From Verrucomicrobiota bacterium (GTDB taxonomy: Bacteria > Verrucomicrobiota > Verrucomicrobiia > Limisphaerales > UBA1319): a DNA stretch of 64,000 bases. Below, in pieces: positions 17,743 to 27,685 of this stretch. A program made the translations under genes and the position numbers. Every line of letters begins with the position of its first letter. Position 1 is the stretch's first letter. The DNA is taken from contig JAKLHY010000014.1 of assembly GCA_022709905.1 (NCBI GenBank), positions 52,461 through 116,460 on the forward strand, in the 5' to 3' direction. Under the pieces are notes generated by a model. That model was not told the origin of the DNA and did no database searches. It was given only the letters and a program-made list of their open reading frames with translations.

Positions 17743-18087
17743 TTAGTAACGACGCTGACGACGTCCACCGCCATCTCCACGTCCCTGCCCGCCGCCGCCG
17801 CCGCCGCCGCCGAAACGGTCACCCCGGGGGGGGCGTTCCTCGCGAGGACGCGCCTCGTTCACGGTCAGGCTCCGACCCCCAAATTCCTTGCCGTTCAAGG
17901 CTTGAATCGCCGCCGTCGCCCCTTCTTCTGTCGCCATCGTGACGAAGGCAAATCCACGGGGACGCCCCGTAAATTTATCCAGCATGAGGTTCACGTCCGC
18001 TACCGGACCATGCTGAGCAAACAGATCTTGAAGCTCGTTTTCCGTCACCGAATACGAGAGATTCCCCACGAATAACTTTGTGCTCAT
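17743..18087 (-). CDS. RRM-type RNA-binding protein with Gly/Arg-rich tail
   Basis: A 114-aa protein with a single RNA recognition motif: RNP2 LFVGNL (5-10) and RNP1 RGFAFVTM (44-51). The tail (about 83-114) has eight consecutive glycines followed by RG/RGD and RRQRR, as in cyanobacterial Rbp and other bacterial cold-related RRM proteins. It presumably binds single-stranded RNA; targets are unknown. It is monocistronic, with its own terminator. The 225 bases upstream (18088-18312) are AT-rich and hold nothing else I recognise. Confidence 0.9.
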   Translation of the reverse strand: MSTKLFVGNLSYSVTENELQDLFAQHGPVADVNLMLDKFTGRPRGFAFVTMATEEGATAAIQALNGKEFGGRSLTVNEARPREERPPRGDRFGGGGGGGGQGRGDGGGRRQRRY

Positions 18088-18312
18088 GATGATTATTTAA
18101 CTTAGACTGAATGCAATTTCGCAGGCTGTTCCCGACCACCGGGCCAAATCATCACTGAACACCAAGCTCAACTGAGGATTCTCCGCGCTTCGAAATTCAC
18201 AAACATTCTAAACGCCACCAACATCCATATTTTCCGAAAAAAGGCAAACCTTTTCTTGGCCCTTTCCGGTTCCAGAGGCATTTTTTTGATTTAAATCACT
18301 CTAGATCAATTA

Positions 18313-18510
18313 TTAACGACCAATAATTCTAGCAGGCAGATAGAGGAGCGCCTTAAACCATGCCAAAAGGGCGCCGATCAGAATGAAAACCAATCGAACC
18401 GGCAGAAGCAGCAACCAGACAACGGGAAACGCCACTAGGGCCAGCAAGGCCACCGGCCAACATAACACCAACAGCAAACACCAGCAGAGAAAGGCGATCA
18501 GGATTTTCAT
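18313..18510 (-). CDS. Small very hydrophobic membrane protein
   Basis: About 65 aa from ATG 18510 (a TTG two codons upstream is possible). Nearly the whole chain is hydrophobic, compatible with two membrane helices (about 3-32 and 36-56) and a short basic C-terminus (RIIGR). No family recognised. It is a plausible small gene rather than a certain one. Confidence 0.5.
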   Translation of the reverse strand: MKILIAFLCWCLLLVLCWPVALLALVAFPVVWLLLLPVRLVFILIGALLAWFKALLYLPARIIGR

Positions 18511-18600
18511 TACCAAACTTGTCTGTTCACATTCAAATGATCATTCAGGGACTGTGATGACAATACCCGAGACTCATGGGGTTTGTTGCAGTTTTGGAGA

Positions 18601-19728
18601 TCAAGAGCAAGCCAGGAGACGGCGGAGGATCTTCCGATGGGCTCCTGTGAGTGGGAGTTGTTCGGCCTCGGAGAGAGAGACCCAGCGATCGTCGAGCCCC
18701 TGCACGGGCGGCTCGTTCAACAAGGCGCCTCGGAACACACTCACTTGAAACCGATAGCGGGTGATGGCGTGAGACAGGGACAAGAACGGTTCCAACCAGG
18801 CCGGGATAAAACCCAATGCATTAAGCACCTGACCATCTTGAATCGGGCATCGCGAATGGGTTTCGATATTGGGAAATTCCCAATAACCCGCGTTGATTCC
18901 GTGAGCGGGCCTCTGACGCACGAGCCATTGGCCTCGATGTTCAACGGCCAGGACGAGACAATGCCGGAGAACGGGCGGTTTGGCGGGCGCTGTGGAGGGA
19001 AAGCGGCTAAAATCGCCTTTTTCGAAGGCGCGACAATGCTGGGTAATTGGGCAGGCGGTGCATCCTGGATTACGAGGAATGCACACCGTGGCCCCCAATT
19101 CCATGAGGGCCTGGTTCCAATCGCCAAAGCGATGTTCGCATCGATCACCCGTTGCCGGAACATGACGGATCAGGGAACCGGCGATTCGACACAGCTTTTT
19201 ATCGAGGTCGGAGGTCGATCGGAATCCCCGGATGGCATGGAGCCGCGATAAGACGCGTCGCACATTGCCGTCGACGACCGGTTCGGGGTGATTAAAAGCA
19301 ATGCTGCATATGGCGGCGGCCGTGTATTGTCCCACGCCGGGCAACTGGCGCCAGTCGGATATGTTTTGCGGAAAGATGCCTTTAAACTCGTCCCGAATCA
19401 TCAGGGCTGCCTTCTTTAGATTCCTGACGCGCGAGTAATAACCCAATCCCTCCCAATGCTTAAGCAACTGCTGATCGGAAGCGTCCGCGAGGTCGTTTAC
19501 CGTGGGTAGCGCGGTCATCCATCTCCGCCAGTAGGGGACAACGGTCTTGACTTGCGTCTGCTGCAACATCACTTCAGAGATCCAAATGGCATACGGATCG
19601 TGGGTGGTCCTCCAAGGAAGGTCGCGAGCATGCCGGTGATACCATCGCAACAGCGGATTCACGATGGCGCCGACTGAATTTCGATTGGATGTGGGCCGCC
19701 TTCGGCAAGGCTCGGTTATGGTGTGCAT
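18601..19728 (-). CDS. mutY: A/G-specific adenine glycosylase
   Basis: A 375-aa base-excision enzyme that removes adenine mispaired with 8-oxoguanine. Key residues are visible: catalytic E52 in SEVMLQQTQV, the helix-hairpin-helix LPGVGQYTA (129-137), D153 in VDGNVRRVL and the 4Fe-4S ligands C216, C223, C226 and C232 (CX6CX2CX5C). The C-terminal 130 residues form the NUDIX-like domain that reads 8-oxoG (LVRQRP, GYWEFPN). Length is normal. It is divergent from the large secreted protein to its right. Confidence 0.95.
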   Translation of the reverse strand: MHTITEPCRRRPTSNRNSVGAIVNPLLRWYHRHARDLPWRTTHDPYAIWISEVMLQQTQVKTVVPYWRRWMTALPTVNDLADASDQQLLKHWEGLGYYSRVRNLKKAALMIRDEFKGIFPQNISDWRQLPGVGQYTAAAICSIAFNHPEPVVDGNVRRVLSRLHAIRGFRSTSDLDKKLCRIAGSLIRHVPATGDRCEHRFGDWNQALMELGATVCIPRNPGCTACPITQHCRAFEKGDFSRFPSTAPAKPPVLRHCLVLAVEHRGQWLVRQRPAHGINAGYWEFPNIETHSRCPIQDGQVLNALGFIPAWLEPFLSLSHAITRYRFQVSVFRGALLNEPPVQGLDDRWVSLSEAEQLPLTGAHRKILRRLLACS

Positions 19729-19788
19729 GCTTGAGTCTCGATGCTTCGCAATTTAAGATTCCACAAAAAACGCAGACGTCCAATCATC

Positions 19789-22700
19789 ATGCATTTTTCA
19801 GTTCAAATCTGTCCTGATCTTGCCGTGGTCTGGCGCCTAATCTTGGTCTTACCCGTCCTGATTACGGCCCAAGTGAATGCGGCCGATGTGACCCTTGCGG
19901 CTGATCTTCTGACCTTGTTTCCAGGCGCGACGACCCATGGTGAGATGATCTGTCAGATTGAAAGACCAGCCCGGTGCGGGGGCGTCGCGCGCGACGCGCT
20001 GTCCCAGCTTCCCCAGAGCACCAACCAGAACGCCCGTATTGAATATGACCTGAGCCTTCCCAGAGTTTCGCGCGGTGAACTGCTGTTGCTCCATTTTGCG
20101 ATCGGCCTTGCGGATGGAGCCCGTTTCGATCAGGGCGAAGACGGAGTTCTGTTTGCCATCGAGGCAAATCGGCAGACGATTTTTTCGGCTGTGTGGCAGG
20201 AGTGCCGCTGGCTGGATCAGGCCGTCGATCTCACGGATTATGCCGGCCGTAACATCCAATTGGCTTTTCTTACCGATGCCCGGCGCAATACAAACCACGA
20301 CGGATCGGTCTGGGGCGCCCCCAGGATCCTTCACTTTCATGGTGCTCCCCAAAACGGTCCCGAACAACCATCCTTGCCTTATGGGATCGTGGCGGTCCAT
20401 CCCAAAACGAATGCCAATCTGACGCTGCAACTCCAATCCCTTGATTCCACCAACGAGATCGTTTGGACTCTCACCCATCCGGTCACTGATGGGCCCGTCT
20501 CCTCATGGCATCTGTTTGAATACGGTTTTGTCGACGCAACCCGGGTCAAGCTCAACTGGACCCCCGTCGAGGCGGCAGACACCGTGTGGGTGAATTCCCT
20601 TCCAGCCGAACCAATTCTACTCCGGCTGTCACCGGCGCAATCCATCATCACGCCGGATTCCCAGATTCAGGTTCGTGCTTTGGTGCGTAACCAGGGTCAA
20701 GGTTACTTGTCTCAAGGAGCTGCTTTCGTCAGCTTAATGGCTCAGGACGGAGCCGTCTTTCCGGCGCAGCCCGTCCCCCCTCTTCGTCCCGCCGAACAAA
20801 CCACGGTCGAATGGACATGGCAAGCGCCCTCAGAATCCGGAGTCCATAACCTTGAGGCGCAGCTTATCACCACCAACGGCGCGCCTCCACAGCAAATGAC
20901 GACAACAATCGAGTTGCTGCGCGCACCTTATCCACAACCCTCTGCCTACAACAGAAACCTGGTTTTGACCAACCGGCACATGAAAATGGAGTTGATTCGC
21001 TCGAACAACGGCTACTCCATGGCAACCCTATGGGCCTGGCATAAAGATCAGTGGGTCCAGATCGGGGTGTGGCGTCCTCTAATGCAAGTGCTCCTGGACA
21101 CTCCCACAGGCGAACAAACGTGGGAGATCCGCCCTCGCTCATTTGATCGGGGACGAACCGAGGACGGATCACAACCCACCAGTTCGCTGCATTATCAGGG
21201 AGTGGTCACCGATCCGGAACAGGCGGATTGGGCGGTTGCCTTGAGGATCGAGCTCGATCCCGATCGACCCATCGCCCGAATTCACTACCTGTGGCAGCCA
21301 TCCGCCCCCGTTAAAGTCAAATCACTTTGGGGCCCAAATTTTTATGCAGGCGATGGAAGCTCCGGCAGCGCGAAGTCGTGGGGGCTGTTGCCTGGCCTGG
21401 AATATCTCTTCGGACCCGAACCATCCTCGAATCCTCGTGATCTATCCCCTCCCCTTCACGATCGACGCACTCCGCATCCCTGGAAAATAACGGTGCCTGT
21501 GATGGCCGTGAGTATGTCGCCGGGGCAATCGACTTTTCTTGTTCGTCCCGGACCTTTCTTCTGTCCCGATTCCCTCAAGGATGCACCCTCTGAACCCTAC
21601 GCGTTTGATGACGAGGTCACCCTGGGTCTGTTCTGGAGTCCCATTCAGTCCGGCGATGCCCAGGATTGCATTCCTTCGGTTCGTTTCTCTTCGCCCAACC
21701 TAGATGAAGGCATGGAGAACCATCGTCTCGGCCTTTTTCTCCCGAGCGTGCCGAAGTATGTGTCGGAAAACGCCGATCGCGCCCGGAATTCCTGGGGAAT
21801 CAATTCAGGTCAGATCATCAAGCTGGATGCGAGCCTCGTCGCGGCTTCGGGACCTGCGATGATGGTCTTGAGGGAGTATTATGAGGCGATGGGCGGATTC
21901 CCGGCGGCCAACTCTTGGCCACGATCGTTTGAGCAGGAACTGGCCTTGTGTCGGGAGGCATTCATGAAAACGGTTTGGGACAGTGGTGCGACAAAATGGC
22001 GACATCACACCGATGGGGCATCTCATCATGCCCCCGGCTTTGCGACATTGCTTTGGCTGGACGCCCACATCGCCGCTGATGCGGTGGCCAAGCGAGAGTC
22101 TCGCGCGCGGGTTGAGTCTGCCGCCCAAAAAATGCTCGAAGACACAGGCCCCGCCCTCTTTATCTCCGAAACCAACTGCCACATCATGAGATGGGAATTC
22201 CCTTTCTATTATGGGTTTCTGGAGGAATCATTGCTGGCTCTGGAGTCCCGAATTCGGACCTCGGCCAACGCTCAGCATCCGGAGGGAGGCTGGATTTTCG
22301 AACCGGGCAACGAGCCAGAGAAGACCTTGGGCAAAGTCGGCGATTCCGTCCTGGGCACATCGGCCCGGCATTCCGCCGATTTGTTGCGTTATGCTCGCAT
22401 CACAGGCGACGAATCCGCCCGGCAATCAGGGGAAAAGGCGTTGGCGTTCATGGAAAAATTCCATGTGCCTCGAGGGGGCAGGGCTTGGGAATGCCCGATT
22501 TACCAACCGGATCTTTTGGCTGCGGCATGGGCGATTGCCGCCTATCTGGAGGGGTACCGGGTTTCGTCCAATCCCCGATGGCTTCAACTGGCCACGTACT
22601 GGGCTGAAAACGGTCTTCCTTTCGTGTATCAATGGTCGCTGGACAATCATCCGATGATGCTCGGCGCCACTTTGCCAGCCTTTGGCAGCTCCTTTTATAC

Positions 22701-23337
22701 TCAATCCTGGTTGGCCACCCCTATGCAAGGGTCTGGTTTGGTATACGCTCGCTACCTCCAGGACCTGGCATTTTTCCTCAAAAAATCCCCTCTAACCGAT
22801 CAGGCGGCCTCCCATCCTGTTCTTCTCAATCTCGCGCCCGAGGACTGGAGGCGTGTCGCGGAAACCATCACCGTGAGCGCGATGCACCAACAAATAGACC
22901 AGGGAGACCTCGCCGGCACCTATCCCAACAGCATCAGCGGCTTTGAAAAGCGAAATCCGCCGTTCCTGAATCCCGAGAATATCCTGGTCAACGTCCTGCT
23001 CCTCCAGGGATATGATCCCGATGTGAAGACCGTCCGTCTGACACGGGGCAATGAACGCCCCCTCGTGATCAGTTCAGGCGCCGGAATCGCGCACGCCGAG
23101 ATCCGTGATGCCGAATTAATCGTGGAACTCATCGGCCACGAGGGAGAAACCAGCCATACGTTGATCAGCGGCTTGAACCCGGCCGCGGTGCTCTGCAACG
23201 AACAACTCCTGAATCGTTCCTCGGATCCCCTGAAAACCGCCATCGGCTGGCATTACAACCCCCAACGCCAGTGGACATTCCTGGCCATCCCCCATACCCA
23301 TGCAACCGCCAGGATTCAGGTCCGATGGGCCAAATAA
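19789..23337 (+). CDS. Large secreted protein, unrecognised; possible carbohydrate-active enzyme
   Basis: About 1182 aa from ATG 19789; ATG 19741 would add 16 basic residues and leave only 12 bp to mutY. A signal peptide ends near QVNAADV. What can be seen: an N-terminal beta-sandwich-like part; a CARDB-like segment (about 280-380: IQVRALVRNQGQGYL ... GVHNLEAQLITTNG); a beta-rich middle with many Trp residues; and a helical region (about 720-1030) whose repeats (ALLWLDAHIAADAV, YYGFLEESLLAL, SARHSADLLRYARITGDESA, DLLAAAWAIAAYLEGYRV) look like an alpha/alpha toroid as in polysaccharide lyases and GH families. A short beta-rich tail follows. I cannot name a family; a role in polysaccharide breakdown is an inference from fold-like features. 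Confidence 0.6.
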   Translation: MHFSVQICPDLAVVWRLILVLPVLITAQVNAADVTLAADLLTLFPGATTHGEMICQIERPARCGGVARDALSQLPQSTNQNARIEYDLSLPRVSRGELLLLHFAIGLADGARFDQGEDGVLFAIEANRQTIFSAVWQECRWLDQAVDLTDYAGRNIQLAFLTDARRNTNHDGSVWGAPRILHFHGAPQNGPEQPSLPYGIVAVHPKTNANLTLQLQSLDSTNEIVWTLTHPVTDGPVSSWHLFEYGFVDATRVKLNWTPVEAADTVWVNSLPAEPILLRLSPAQSIITPDSQIQVRALVRNQGQGYLSQGAAFVSLMAQDGAVFPAQPVPPLRPAEQTTVEWTWQAPSESGVHNLEAQLITTNGAPPQQMTTTIELLRAPYPQPSAYNRNLVLTNRHMKMELIRSNNGYSMATLWAWHKDQWVQIGVWRPLMQVLLDTPTGEQTWEIRPRSFDRGRTEDGSQPTSSLHYQGVVTDPEQADWAVALRIELDPDRPIARIHYLWQPSAPVKVKSLWGPNFYAGDGSSGSAKSWGLLPGLEYLFGPEPSSNPRDLSPPLHDRRTPHPWKITVPVMAVSMSPGQSTFLVRPGPFFCPDSLKDAPSEPYAFDDEVTLGLFWSPIQSGDAQDCIPSVRFSSPNLDEGMENHRLGLFLPSVPKYVSENADRARNSWGINSGQIIKLDASLVAASGPAMMVLREYYEAMGGFPAANSWPRSFEQELALCREAFMKTVWDSGATKWRHHTDGASHHAPGFATLLWLDAHIAADAVAKRESRARVESAAQKMLEDTGPALFISETNCHIMRWEFPFYYGFLEESLLALESRIRTSANAQHPEGGWIFEPGNEPEKTLGKVGDSVLGTSARHSADLLRYARITGDESARQSGEKALAFMEKFHVPRGGRAWECPIYQPDLLAAAWAIAAYLEGYRVSSNPRWLQLATYWAENGLPFVYQWSLDNHPMMLGATLPAFGSSFYTQSWLATPMQGSGLVYARYLQDLAFFLKKSPLTDQAASHPVLLNLAPEDWRRVAETITVSAMHQQIDQGDLAGTYPNSISGFEKRNPPFLNPENILVNVLLLQGYDPDVKTVRLTRGNERPLVISSGAGIAHAEIRDAELIVELIGHEGETSHTLISGLNPAAVLCNEQLLNRSSDPLKTAIGWHYNPQRQWTFLAIPHTHATARIQVRWAK

Positions 23338-23351
23338 CCAGGGCTAAACCT

Positions 23352-23726
23352 TCAGTTGCGGCCCGGCAAAGCAGCGCTCCTGCGGCGCCCTCGCAACCTT
23401 GGAGCGTCCCCCCAAAAATCTTCCAGCGCGTAGTGTTCCCGGATCTCGGATCGCATCAGGTGAACGATCACATCGGTATAATCCAGGACAATCCACTGCG
23501 TGGGCATGACTCCATCAATCGCACGCGGACGCAATTGGTGTTCCTCACGGAGTCGACCGGTGATCTCGTCCATAATCGCCCGCAGGTGGGGTTCGCTCGT
23601 TGCGGTGGCCATCACGAAGTAATCCGTCACTGAAGTGAGCTTGCGGACATCGAGAATCGTGAGGTTCTCCGCCTTTTTATCATCCGCCAAATCCCGGCAT
23701 AGCCGGGCCAGTTTTCTTGAATCCAT
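23352..23726 (-). CDS. rsfS: Ribosome silencing factor
   Basis: A 124-aa member of the RsfS/Iojap family, which binds ribosomal protein uL14 and blocks subunit joining under starvation. Family features: LDVRKLTSVTDYFVMATATS (about 25-44), QWIVLDYTDVIVHLM and the following REHYALEDFWGDA. A basic tail (RLRGRRRS) follows. It lies 25 bp after nadD on the same strand, the usual nadD-rsfS pairing. Confidence 0.93.
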   Translation of the reverse strand: MDSRKLARLCRDLADDKKAENLTILDVRKLTSVTDYFVMATATSEPHLRAIMDEITGRLREEHQLRPRAIDGVMPTQWIVLDYTDVIVHLMRSEIREHYALEDFWGDAPRLRGRRRSAALPGRN

Positions 23727-23751
23727 TACTCAATAGTTTAGTCGCTTTTTT

Positions 23752-24360
23752 CTAAAGATAAAGCCGATTATTTCGAATCGCCTCCGCAACAGCCGCCGGC
23801 ATCAACCAGTCCAATTCCCGGCCCGCTCGAATGCGCGCACGGATTTCCGACGAGGAAACGCTCAGCGGAAATCCCCGCAAATGACGTCCTTGAAACGGAG
23901 CGGGCAGCGGAATCAAGGCCTCCCCCGGCCGTGGAATCACGATAAACTCGATCCGTCGACTCAATTCCTCGGCTTCGCGCCACTGAGGGAGGAAGCGAAG
24001 ATGGTCGGCCCCAATAAGATAGAACAATTGAGCACCGGGAAACCGATCCGCATAGGTCCTGACGGTCTCAATCGTGTAAGAGACACCGCCCCGCAGGATT
24101 TCCTGGTCGTCCACCACGAAAGTGGACTGGCCTGCCAGAGCCAGCCTCAACAAACGCATCCGTTCTTCCGCCGGCAAGGGGGCCTGCAACGGCTTGAACG
24201 GCGACTGCGCGGCCAGGATAAAGCTGACCTGATCCAGCCGCATTTCTTCCAGCGCCGCCCGCGCCACGAGGAGATGCCCGAGATGGACAGGATCGAAGGA
24301 TCCGCCAAAGAGGCCGATGCGCCTGGGAGGAGTCGTTTGACTGTCATCCAAAGTCTTCAC
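23752..24360 (-). CDS. nadD: Nicotinate-nucleotide adenylyltransferase
   Basis: A 202-aa enzyme that makes deamido-NAD from nicotinate mononucleotide and ATP. The nucleotidyltransferase signature GGSFDPVHLGH lies at 19-29, with FYLIGADHLRFLPQW and the C-terminal SSSEIRARIRAG typical of NadD. Length is normal. It leads the nadD-rsfS pair. Confidence 0.95.
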   Translation of the reverse strand: MKTLDDSQTTPPRRIGLFGGSFDPVHLGHLLVARAALEEMRLDQVSFILAAQSPFKPLQAPLPAEERMRLLRLALAGQSTFVVDDQEILRGGVSYTIETVRTYADRFPGAQLFYLIGADHLRFLPQWREAEELSRRIEFIVIPRPGEALIPLPAPFQGRHLRGFPLSVSSSEIRARIRAGRELDWLMPAAVAEAIRNNRLYL

Positions 24361-24508
24361 TCGGCTCCTGGGGTATGTTCATTTTCAGTGGTGAACCGCA
24401 CACGTCTCAACCCTAAGGATTTTCTTGCCTGCGGCGAACAAAAAAATCTGAGGGACGCCGATGATTGGCTTGCACTTAGCCTGTGAACAATATATGGGAA
24501 GGCATCAC

Positions 24509-25867
24509 ATGGACCGAGTATTGTTCGAAAGCACAAACCGCCGATCGCCCGCGGTCGATTTGCGTCAAGCCCTTCTCCAAGGGCAGGCGCCGGATCGCGG
24601 CCTGTATATTCCCCGATCTTTCCCCTCTCTGACTCGCCATGATCTGGCGGAGTTCGGCCAACTGCCTTACTGCGAAATTGCATTTCGTGTGCTGAGCGGA
24701 TTTTGCCAAGGGATTCTGGCCCCTGAGGATCTGCGAAGCCTGTGCCGAGATGCCTATAATTTCGAGGTTCCCCTTGAGAAGGTCTTTGACCGGGTTCATG
24801 TGATGCGTCTGGACCAAGGTCCAACGGCCTCGTTTAAGGACTTTGCGGCCCGGATGATGGCCCGCTGGATTGGCCGGTTTGTGCGTGAATCCGGCCGGTC
24901 TCTCAATATCCTGACCGCCACGAGTGGCGATACGGGTTCGGCCGTCGCAAGCGCCTTCCACGGCGTCGCTGGAATCCGGGTTCTGGTTCTCTTTCCCCGG
25001 GGTGAAGTCAGCCATCAGCAACGCAAGCAGATGACCACCCTGCGGGATAACATCCGGACCATTGCCGTGGACGGTAAATTTGATGATTGCCAGGCCCTGG
25101 TGAAGCAGGCCTTTGCGGATCCGGATCTGGCGGGCATTCCTTTGTCCTCCGCCAATTCCATCAATATCGGCCGTCTGTTGCCTCAGAGTGTTTATTACAT
25201 TTATGCCGCCTCCCGCCTGGCTGAACCGGGTGAACCGATCGTCCTTACCGTTCCTTCGGGTAATTTCGGGAACATGATGGGCGCCGTGATTGCCAATGCC
25301 ATGGGGCTGCCCGTCCGCCGGCTGGTGGTGCCCGTCAACGGCAACGACGAGTTTCCCCAGTTTCTCAAAACGGGTCATTATCAGAAAATCGAGCCGTCCC
25401 GCAACTGCCTGTCCAACGCCATGAACGTCGGACATCCCAGCAACCTCGCTCGGCTGGTTGCCCTTTATGGCGGTCAAATGGATGAAACGGGACGCATCCA
25501 CCATCCTCCGAGACTGGACGAAATGCGCCAGAAGATCTTTTCCACCTCGGTTTCCGACGAGCGCACTCGGGACACCATCCGCGATGCCTGGCAGAGCCAT
25601 CGGCTGATGCTGGAACCCCATGGGGCGGTCGGCTGGCGTGGATTCCTCGATTACCTGGAAACCGATCCTCTGTCAGACGTGCCAATTGCCGTGCTGGAAA
25701 CCGCGCATCCGGCCAAGTTCCCTGACGAAATCGAACGTATTATTGGAATCAGTCCGTCCGCGCCTCCCTCTTTGGCGGCCTTGGACCGTTTGCCGGAGGA
25801 TAACGATTCCATGTCAGCCGAGTATCCTCTCTTCAAGGCCTATTTGCTGGCCCGTTACGGAGATTGA
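24509..25867 (+). CDS. thrC: Threonine synthase
   Basis: About 452 aa from ATG 24509, chosen because GGAAGG lies 7-8 bp upstream and MDRVLFESTN matches the family N-terminus; the frame is open to 24461. The enzyme converts O-phosphohomoserine to threonine with PLP. The Schiff-base lysine is K110 in GPTASFKDFA. The phosphate loop TATSGDTGSAV follows (about 137-147), and VPSGNFGNMMGA is present. It is the long bacterial/yeast-like form. The gene is isolated between divergent nadD and convergent recJ. Confidence 0.94.
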   Translation: MDRVLFESTNRRSPAVDLRQALLQGQAPDRGLYIPRSFPSLTRHDLAEFGQLPYCEIAFRVLSGFCQGILAPEDLRSLCRDAYNFEVPLEKVFDRVHVMRLDQGPTASFKDFAARMMARWIGRFVRESGRSLNILTATSGDTGSAVASAFHGVAGIRVLVLFPRGEVSHQQRKQMTTLRDNIRTIAVDGKFDDCQALVKQAFADPDLAGIPLSSANSINIGRLLPQSVYYIYAASRLAEPGEPIVLTVPSGNFGNMMGAVIANAMGLPVRRLVVPVNGNDEFPQFLKTGHYQKIEPSRNCLSNAMNVGHPSNLARLVALYGGQMDETGRIHHPPRLDEMRQKIFSTSVSDERTRDTIRDAWQSHRLMLEPHGAVGWRGFLDYLETDPLSDVPIAVLETAHPAKFPDEIERIIGISPSAPPSLAALDRLPEDNDSMSAEYPLFKAYLLARYGD

Positions 25868-25915
25868 TTCAGCCCTCGACGAGTGTTCAGTTGCTCGATT
25901 CCGGGATGAATTGAA

Positions 25916-27670
25916 TCACGAGGAGCCTTTGGATGCCGTCGTGGGGCGCCAGTCCAGGACCTTCAGCTGAACCGACCGTCGGCCGTTATATTCATTGACC
26001 TGAGGAGTGAAGGCCAGGTCAAAACTTCCGCCGGGCAGGGAATCCGCTTCCACATTCCAGATGATCGCATCCAGGACGGATCGGCCATCGGTCACCTTGA
26101 GTCGTGCATGCTGTTGATCGCGGCCTATGCGTTGCGGCGGGGAGTGGTTTTTCAAACCAAGCGCCATCCATTGCACGGGCGGGTTGCCCATTCCCGAGGG
26201 TCCTAACCGCGCGAAAAGTTCCACAGCCTCCACCGTCAGTTCCGGCAACAGGAGCTCACCGTCCAAACGAAGGCTTGGGTGGAGCTGATCAGGCCGCAAG
26301 CTCGCACGGGCCAGCTCGTTCAATCGCTCTCGAAAGGAGTCTATTTTCTCGGGGCGCAAGGTCAGGCCTGCGGCCATGGCATGCCCCCCATGCCGGACCA
26401 ACAAATCGTGACAGCCGCGCAAGGCCGCGGCCAGATTGAATCCCTCCACGCTGCGACCCGACCCGCGCCATTCCTCGCCGTCTCCTCCCAGAATAATGGT
26501 CGGCCGGTGAAACGTCCTCAGAACACGCGAGGCCACAATCCCCACCACACCCAAATGCCAGGATGGCCGGCCCTCGACGATCACATAGTCGCGCGCGGGA
26601 TCAAACCGTTGCCGGAGTTCTCCAATAATTTCATCCGCGATCGACCGCTCGATTTGTTGGCGTTCGCGGTTCCGATCGTCCAACGACTGCGCCAGGGCCA
26701 AGGCTTGCTCCGGCGCGTCAGTCAACAAGAGATTCAAGGCCGCCTCGGCCGCCTCCAAACGGCCGGCCGCATTCAAACGCGGTCCAAGCTGAAATCCCAC
26801 TTCCCTCACCCCCACCTCGGCCACACACTGCGCGACCTGCTTCAACGCCTGCAACCCCGGTCTCCGCGTCCTGGACAGACGATCGAGACCCGCCGAAACC
26901 AGAATGCGGTTTTCCCCCGTCAGTGAAACAAGGTCGGCCACTGTTCCCAAAGCCACCAGGTCCAGTAGAGGACGCAAATCATAGCCTTCCGCCTCCTGTA
27001 CTCCTGTGACACGCCCCTGTTTGACCAGGGCATGCGCCAGCTTGAAAGCCAAACCGACCGAACACAAATCGGAGTAGGGCGGTTCAGTTCCTTCGAATCC
27101 ATCGAGGGCCGGGATCAACTTCGGGTTCACTAAAGCCCAGGCTCCGGGAACCGGATCAGACACCTGATGGTGATCCAGGACGATGACGTCTACTCCGCAA
27201 CTCGCCAGCCATCGTATGGTTTCCACCGCGGTGGAACCGCAATCCACCGCCAGCACCAGCCGGGCCGGATAACGTTGAAGACAGTTCTCCGCCGCTTCCC
27301 GGCTCAGACCGTATCCTTCCTCTAATCGGTGCGGCAGATAAGTCTTCACCTGCCATCCCAACGCCGTCAGAACATCCACCAGCAGGGCCGTCGAGCTGAT
27401 GCCGTCCACATCAAAATCCCCAAAGATTACCACCGATTCACCCCGCGTCCGCGCCATCATCAGCCGTTCCACCGCACGATCCATTTGAGGCAGCAGAAAG
27501 GGATCGCTTAATTGGCGCAATTGCGGCTTCAGAAAACACCGGGCCGCCTCCGGATCTTTTATTCCCCGGTTCGCCAGGCACTGGGCGAGGCGTTCGGTAA
27601 TGTTCAAGGCTCCGGCCAACTGCCGGATCAGATGGGGCTCTGACGTTGTAAGATGCCACCGATATCGCAT
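25916..27670 (-). CDS. recJ: Single-stranded-DNA-specific exonuclease RecJ
   Basis: A 584-aa 5'-3' exonuclease of the DHH superfamily. Metal-binding motifs: DFDVDG (85-90), DCGSTA (143-148) and DHH (166-168), with the DHHA1 signature HGGHAMAAGLTL further on. The C-terminal OB-like domain is present, so the length is normal. Last gene of the yajC-secDF-terC-exoD-recJ run; 15 bp from exoD. Confidence 0.95.
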   Translation of the reverse strand: MRYRWHLTTSEPHLIRQLAGALNITERLAQCLANRGIKDPEAARCFLKPQLRQLSDPFLLPQMDRAVERLMMARTRGESVVIFGDFDVDGISSTALLVDVLTALGWQVKTYLPHRLEEGYGLSREAAENCLQRYPARLVLAVDCGSTAVETIRWLASCGVDVIVLDHHQVSDPVPGAWALVNPKLIPALDGFEGTEPPYSDLCSVGLAFKLAHALVKQGRVTGVQEAEGYDLRPLLDLVALGTVADLVSLTGENRILVSAGLDRLSRTRRPGLQALKQVAQCVAEVGVREVGFQLGPRLNAAGRLEAAEAALNLLLTDAPEQALALAQSLDDRNRERQQIERSIADEIIGELRQRFDPARDYVIVEGRPSWHLGVVGIVASRVLRTFHRPTIILGGDGEEWRGSGRSVEGFNLAAALRGCHDLLVRHGGHAMAAGLTLRPEKIDSFRERLNELARASLRPDQLHPSLRLDGELLLPELTVEAVELFARLGPSGMGNPPVQWMALGLKNHSPPQRIGRDQQHARLKVTDGRSVLDAIIWNVEADSLPGGSFDLAFTPQVNEYNGRRSVQLKVLDWRPTTASKGSS

Positions 27671-27685
27671 GAGAAATGAGCGCGG

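Noticed and set aside
17806..17850. Apparent repeat of GCC/GGC codons in the RRM gene
   Set aside because: This is the ordinary glycine-rich tail of the protein, not a DNA repeat element.
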